A DNA stretch of 64,000 nucleotides, from NCBI RefSeq assembly GCF_900188185.1, contig NZ_FZPA01000010.1, positions 62,001-126,000 on the forward strand, written 5' to 3'. Position 1 is the first letter of the stretch. Every line of letters begins with the position of its first letter. Below the pieces are notes generated by a model, which searched no databases, was not told where the DNA came from, and saw only the letters and a list, made by a program, of their open reading frames with translations. The stretch comes from Sphingopyxis indica. GTDB taxonomy: Bacteria; Pseudomonadota; Alphaproteobacteria; Sphingomonadales; Sphingomonadaceae. Made by a program: the position numbers and the translations under genes. This document shows, in pieces, positions 60,221 to 64,000 of the stretch.

Positions 60221-60628
60221 ATGGCAGTCGAAAATGGGAGCGCTTTTCTGCTCAAGATCGGCGACGGGTCGGCGCCCCCCGCCTATCGGACCGTCGCCGG
60301 ACTGCGCACGACGCAGCTGTCGGTGAACGGCGAAGCGGTGAACGTCACGACCAAGGAATCGGGTGGCTGGCGCGAGCTGCTGTCGGGCGCGGGGGTGCGG
60401 TCGGTGTCGGTGAGCGCGGCGGGGATTTTCACCGGCTCCGACGCCGAGACGCGGCTGCGCGCCCAGGCGCTCGCCGGGACGATCGACGATTTCCAGCTGA
60501 GTTTCGAGAGCGGCGAGCGGATGGAGGGGCGCTTCCTCGTCACGCGGCTCGACTATTCGGGCGATTATAACGGCGAGCGGCAATATGTGCTGAGCCTGGA
60601 GTCGAGCGGCCCGGTGGTGAGCCTGTGA
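60221..60628 (+). CDS. major tail tube protein (GTA gp9, TP901-1 type)
   Basis: The 135-residue product has the tail tube fold: NGSAFLLKIGDGS near the start, TTKESGGWRELLSGAGVRS, and RLDYSGDYNGERQYVLSLES before the end. It polymerises into the tail tube. The ribosome site GAGGAG is well placed before the ATG. The 48-base gap to the antisense gene must hold both starts. Its stop overlaps the gp10-like gene as GTGA. Confidence 0.92.
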   Translation: MAVENGSAFLLKIGDGSAPPAYRTVAGLRTTQLSVNGEAVNVTTKESGGWRELLSGAGVRSVSVSAAGIFTGSDAETRLRAQALAGTIDDFQLSFESGERMEGRFLVTRLDYSGDYNGERQYVLSLESSGPVVSL

Positions 60629-60939
60629 GCGCGGGAGCCAATCCGCTGCGCGGCGAGGCGGAGCTGCGCATCGGCGAAAATATGCATGTGCTGCGGCCGA
60701 GCTTTGCGGCGCTGGTCGCCGCCGAGGAGGAGCTGGGGCCGCTGTTCGCGCTGGTCGAGCGCGCCGCCGGCGGCGGGCTCAGGCTCGGCGAGCTGGCGGC
60801 GCTGTTCTGGCATTGCCTGCGCGAGCGGCCCGCGGGGCTGACGCGCGAGGCGGTCGGCGAGGCGGTGGTCGCGCAGGGGCTGGCGGCGGTGACGCCGGCT
60901 TTGCGGATGCTGCTCGGGCAGATCGTGCGGGGGCGGTGA
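60625..60939 (+). CDS. GTA gp10-like tail assembly protein
   Basis: The 104-residue product contains NPLRGEAELRIGENMHVLRPSF-type wording and a helical C-terminal half (FAALVAAEEELGPLF and so on) found in the GTA gp10 family. In relatives it acts as tail assembly chaperone. The GTG start overlaps the tail tube stop. A second chaperone-like gene follows. Confidence 0.85.
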   Translation: MSAGANPLRGEAELRIGENMHVLRPSFAALVAAEEELGPLFALVERAAGGGLRLGELAALFWHCLRERPAGLTREAVGEAVVAQGLAAVTPALRMLLGQIVRGR

Positions 60940-60940
60940 G

Positions 60941-61219
60941 GTGGCGGGCGATGAAGGAGCGGCCCACCCCGCTGCGACTAGCGGGCAAGCCCGCAAGTCT
61001 CGCTGCCCCTCCCGCGAGCGGGAGAGGGGAGTCGGGGCGGTCGCGCTGGGCTTGGCCGGTGTGATGGCGCGGGTGGCAGGGTGGCGGCCCGAGGAATTGT
61101 GGGCGGCGACGCCGGCCGATGTCGCGGCGGTGCTGGCGGCGTGGATGCCCGAGGCGGAGAGCGCCGGCGTCGATCGCGGCGCGCTGGCGGCGATGATGGA
61201 GCAATGTCCCGATGGATGA
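60941..61219 (+). CDS. tail assembly chaperone-like protein with in-frame repeat
   Basis: The 92-residue product starts with GTG at 60941, then residues about 8-30 are read from half of a family A repeat (60962-61030, 69 bases, exactly 23 codons). The normal domain follows: MARVAGWRPEELWAATPADV and MPEAESAGVDRGALAAMM. This fits the small tail chaperone (gp10.1, phage TAC_6 type). The insertion keeps the frame. Its stop overlaps the tape measure start by 8 bases. Confidence 0.75.
   Translation: MAGDEGAAHPAATSGQARKSRCPSRERERGVGAVALGLAGVMARVAGWRPEELWAATPADVAAVLAAWMPEAESAGVDRGALAAMMEQCPDG
60962..61030. repeat. half copy of family A repeat inside a gene
   Basis: CCCACCCCGCTGCGACTAGC and CCCCTCCCGCGAGCGGGAGA correspond to the right half of copies 7 and 9. 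It inserts 69 bases, so no frameshift, near the start of the tail chaperone gene. Confidence 0.85.
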
Positions 61220-61769
61220 GGTCGATGAGATGGTCGTCGCGGTGCGCGCCGATACCGAGGCGTTCCGGCGCGACATTGCCGCGATGCGGAGCGAGTTGGC
61301 CGGGCCTTTGGTCTCGGCCGCCGACGATGCGGGGCGCGGGATCGAGCGGGCGCTGATGCGCGCGGTGCTGAGCGGCAAGCTGGGGTTCGAGGATCTGAAG
61401 CGCGCCGCGCTGGCGGCGATGAACGACATTGCGCGGTCGGCGATTTCGGGCGGGCTCGGCGCCATCTTTGGCGGCGGCGGGCTGGTGTCGGCGGGGCAGG
61501 GGGCGCTGCTCTCGCTGCTGGGGGTGCCGGGGCGCGCGACGGGCGGGCCGGTGAGCGCGGGGCGCGCCTATCGCGTCGGCGAAAACGGACCCGAGCTGTT
61601 CGTGCCCACCGCAAGCGGGCGGATCGAGGCAGCGGGCGGCGCGGGCGTGCGCAACATCGCGATCACGGTGAATGTGCAGGGCGGCGGGGCGGCCGAGCCG
61701 CAGCGGCTCGCGCAGACCGGCCGGCAGCTGGCGCGTGCGGTGCGGCGCGCGGTGGCGGCGGAGGAGTAG
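61212..61769 (+). CDS. short tail tape measure protein (GTA gp11 type)
   Basis: The 185-residue product has a helical N-terminus (VRADTEAFRRDIAAMRSELAG is one heptad-rich piece), a hydrophobic Gly-rich middle around residues 75-105 (GLGAIFGGGGLVSAG, ALLSLLGVPG) and the tape measure C-terminal pattern GRAYRVGENGPELFVPTASG. Length sets the tail length, so the tail would be short, as known for GTAs. A family A element follows before the distal tail gene. Confidence 0.85.
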   Translation: MDEVDEMVVAVRADTEAFRRDIAAMRSELAGPLVSAADDAGRGIERALMRAVLSGKLGFEDLKRAALAAMNDIARSAISGGLGAIFGGGGLVSAGQGALLSLLGVPGRATGGPVSAGRAYRVGENGPELFVPTASGRIEAAGGAGVRNIAITVNVQGGGAAEPQRLAQTGRQLARAVRRAVAAEE

Positions 61770-61818
61770 GGGGGCAGCGGCATGATAGAGAGGATGATTT
61801 TCGAACGCGGCGCCGTTT

Positions 61819-61938
61819 CTCCCCTCCCGCTTGCGGGAGGGGTCGGGGGTGGGCCAGCGACGGTGCCATGGCCCACCCCGCTGCGACTAACGGACAAGTC
61901 CGCAAGTCTCGCTGCCCCTCCCGCAAGCGGGAGGGGAG
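61819..61938. repeat. full-length paired palindrome element (family A, copy 9)
   Basis: The ends are CCCCTCCCGCTTGCGGGAGG (61821-61840) and its inverted partner (61915-61936). The core has CCCACCCCGCTGCGACTAAC and GTCCGCAAGTCTCGCT, nearly as in copies 7 and the half copy at 60962. It fills the gap between tape measure and distal tail genes. Confidence 0.9.
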
Positions 61939-61948
61939 GACGTTCGTG

Positions 61949-64000
61949 ATGGGCTGGGCGCTCGTCGCGGCCGAGCCGCATCATCGCAAGGGGTGGATCA
62001 AGCGCTTCGATGCGCGCTTCTGGACCGTCGATTTCGCGCGCCCGATGATGGCGAGCGTGGTGACGACGGCGCCGGCGGCGCTGCGCGTCGAGGCGGTGTT
62101 TTACAACCGGCAGGACCTCGCGGGGCTGATCTGGGAGGCCGAGGATCGCTGGGACCACCCGCTGCTCGCCTATGAGACGAAGCGCGATTTTCGCGGCACG
62201 CGGCTCAGCTTTCGCTGGCGGTCGGGCGGGGTGAAGCCGCTCGACGCGCTGCACGGGCCGACCTTGACGATCGAGGGACGCGATGCCGAAGGGAATGCGC
62301 GCGCCTGGTATGTGCGGCTGTGGAATTATGCGTCGGGCACCGCAGAGGACGCGGTCGTCAGCCTCGATTTCGACGCGCTCGATGGCGGCTTCCTGCTGCC
62401 CGGCGAGGCCGATCCGGTGTGGGCGGGCGATATCGACCGGATGTTCGTCTCGCTGGTGCCGCCCGATTATGACCTGACCGAAGCCGCACTCGCGGCGCCC
62501 GTCGAGGGCTGGGCCGAGATGAGCGCGATCACCTGCACCGGATCGGGATCGGTGCTTGCGATCGGCGATGCGATGCTGCCCGAACATGGGCTGGGGATCG
62601 CGAACGGCTATGACGACAGCTATCATCTGACGCCTGCGCGGGTGGTGCGGCAAATGGTCGCGCTCGGCTATCGCGGCGACGTCGTCCATTATGTCGGGAT
62701 GAGCCATTATATGCGGCTGGAGGCGGCGGGCGGCGGCTTTGCGGTCAGCGCCGATGGCGGGGCGCTCAATGCGTCGACGGCGGCGTGGCACGCCGCCTTT
62801 GCCGCCGCGTGCCGCGATGCGGGGCTGGGGATCATCTGGTCGCTGTCCTATGAATTGTTCGACGCTTATTGCCCCGAGGCGTGGAAGCAGCGCGATGCAG
62901 CCGGGGCGCCGGCGCTGACCGGATGGGTGCCGCCGTCGACCCTGCTGTCGCCCGCGAACGGTGCGGCGATGGGATATTTGCAAGCGGTCGCGCGCGCCTT
63001 TGTCGGGATTGCCGCCGCGGCGGGGCTCGACGTCAAATTCCAGGTCGGCGAGCCGTGGTGGTGGGTCAATCCGGGCGGGCGGATCTGCGCCTATGATGCG
63101 GCGGCGACCGCCGCGCTGGGGAGCGCGAGCGTCGCGATTGCCGATGTGCGCGGGGCGCTCGATGCGGGGCAGGCGGCGATGCTCGACGCGCTCGGCGGGC
63201 TGCTCGCGGCATCGACCGCGGCGCTGGTCGATGCGGCGCGCGACGAAGCGGGGGCGGCCGGGCTGACGAGCCATTTGCTCGTCTTTCTGCCGACGGTGCT
63301 CGACCCCTATGCGCCCGAGCTGCGGCGCGCCAATGTGCCGGCCGGCTGGGCGGCGCCGGCGTTCGATGTGCTGCAGCTCGAGGATTATGACTGGGTGACG
63401 GCGGGGCGCGGGGCGGAGACCGCCGGCGCGCGCGACGCGATGATCCAGCGGCTCGGCTATCCGGCCGGGCAGCAGCATTATTTCGCAGGCTTCGTGCTCA
63501 ATGGCGAGGATCGGGCGCTGTGGGCGCCGATCGCCGCCGCGGCCGAGGCGGCGCGGCGGGCGGGGGTGGCGCGCGCCTTCGTCTGGGCGCTGCCGCAGGT
63601 CGCGCGCGACGGCTTTGTGGCGTTCGATGGCGAGGAAGAGGAGGGCGAGGTGCAGGCTTATGATGCGGTGGATTTCCCGCTGGCGATCGGGCGCGAGGCG
63701 CTGGCGGTCACCGAATTTTCGACCCAGATCGTCAGCTCGCCGTCGGGGCACGAACAGCGCGCGAGCGAATGGGCTGAGGCGCGGATGCGCTATGACGCGG
63801 GGCCGGGAATCCGGTCCGAAGCCGATGTGCGGATGTTGATCGACTTTTTTCGCGCGCGGCGCGGGGCGGCGCGGGCGTTCCGTTTTCGCGATCCGTTCGA
63901 CCAGAGTTCGGCGGCGGACGACGGACTGCCGACCGCGAGCGACCAGCGGCTCGGCTATGGCGACGGTAGCCGGCGGCAGTTCGCGCTCGTCAAACATTAT
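61949..64000 (+). CDS. GTA gp12-type distal tail protein (DUF2460) fused to hydrolase-like region, partial
   Basis: The frame from ATG 61949 (GTG 61946 is also in frame) is open to the window end, with 684 codons seen. Residues about 585-650 (TEFSTQIVSSPSGHEQR, RMRYDAGPGIRSEADVRMLI) are the DUF2460 domain of GTA distal tail protein. The roughly 580 residues ahead include a beta-rich N-terminal part and a barrel-like region with IIWSLSYELFDAYC (Glu302) and KFQVGEPWWWVN (Glu368). That two-glutamate layout is like glycoside hydrolases. Such a region is not part of the Rhodobacter gp12. The C-terminal end is outside the window. Confidence 0.85.
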   Translation, partial: MGWALVAAEPHHRKGWIKRFDARFWTVDFARPMMASVVTTAPAALRVEAVFYNRQDLAGLIWEAEDRWDHPLLAYETKRDFRGTRLSFRWRSGGVKPLDALHGPTLTIEGRDAEGNARAWYVRLWNYASGTAEDAVVSLDFDALDGGFLLPGEADPVWAGDIDRMFVSLVPPDYDLTEAALAAPVEGWAEMSAITCTGSGSVLAIGDAMLPEHGLGIANGYDDSYHLTPARVVRQMVALGYRGDVVHYVGMSHYMRLEAAGGGFAVSADGGALNASTAAWHAAFAAACRDAGLGIIWSLSYELFDAYCPEAWKQRDAAGAPALTGWVPPSTLLSPANGAAMGYLQAVARAFVGIAAAAGLDVKFQVGEPWWWVNPGGRICAYDAAATAALGSASVAIADVRGALDAGQAAMLDALGGLLAASTAALVDAARDEAGAAGLTSHLLVFLPTVLDPYAPELRRANVPAGWAAPAFDVLQLEDYDWVTAGRGAETAGARDAMIQRLGYPAGQQHYFAGFVLNGEDRALWAPIAAAAEAARRAGVARAFVWALPQVARDGFVAFDGEEEEGEVQAYDAVDFPLAIGREALAVTEFSTQIVSSPSGHEQRASEWAEARMRYDAGPGIRSEADVRMLIDFFRARRGAARAFRFRDPFDQSSAADDGLPTASDQRLGYGDGSRRQFALVKHY

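Noticed and set aside
50494..64000. Reading the cluster as an intact prophage
   Set aside because: No integrase, repressor, replication or lysis genes and no att site were seen in the window, and gene order follows the GTA pattern. The cluster runs past the window edge, so this remains open.

Overview
The window is high-GC, tightly packed bacterial DNA from an alphaproteobacterium. Sphingomonadales, perhaps a Sphingopyxis or Sphingomonas relative, is the best guess. The clues are many ATGA start/stop overlaps, an alphaproteobacterial SOS box (GAAC-N7-GAAC) in front of imuA-imuB-dnaE2, a TonB-dependent receptor, a gene-transfer-agent (GTA) type head-tail cluster, and several families of short palindromic repeats between genes. 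This is inference from gene content; no rRNA or tRNA gene was seen.

Layout. (1) 1-7775, plus strand: acyl-CoA catabolism (acyl-CoA dehydrogenase end, Zn alcohol dehydrogenase, APH-type kinase, two SDRs, a class C beta-lactamase-like serine hydrolase and a FadB/FadJ-type bifunctional enzyme). The acyl-CoA dehydrogenase plus APH kinase pairing resembles the 4-hydroxyacyl-CoA (levulinate, ACAD10/11) pathway. (2) 8326-15460, minus strand: valine degradation genes (mmsB, enoyl-CoA hydratase, 3-hydroxyisobutyryl-CoA hydrolase, acyl-CoA dehydrogenase, mmsA) with a RidA protein, an I78 inhibitor lipoprotein and another lipoprotein among them. A divergent LysR regulator follows. (3) 16569-22336: a tripartite RND efflux operon. 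(4) 22594-28124: the SOS-controlled ImuA-ImuB-DnaE2 mutasome. (5) 28430-38223, minus strand: an amino acid permease, then PbpC and a very large alpha-2-macroglobulin. (6) 38302-41502: HIT protein, hisE, ung, a TauE/SafE transporter, a YaiI protein and a 60-residue exported peptide. (7) 41635-46747: a BlaI repressor with a perfect 43-bp operator, an M56 (BlaR-type) membrane protease whose C-terminus is a repeat domain, a secreted protein with the same repeats, and a TonB-dependent receptor. This is the best candidate for an undescribed system. (8) 46826-50155, minus strand: an animal-type heme peroxidase and two purine salvage genes. (9) 50494 to the window end: a GTA-like cluster from small terminase through the distal tail protein.

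The GTA-like cluster is unusual. It carries an NYN-domain gene with its own terminator, promoter-like box and palindrome between terL and portal. A tail-fibre gene with an S74-type chaperone domain and a fibre adaptor sit between capsid and connector. An antisense secreted-protein gene lies behind a small terminal-inverted-repeat element. The distal tail gene is fused to a large hydrolase-like N-terminal region. Short interspersed repeats lie in frame inside the prohead protease and tail-chaperone genes. No integrase, repressor or lysis genes are in the window, although the cluster runs past its edge.
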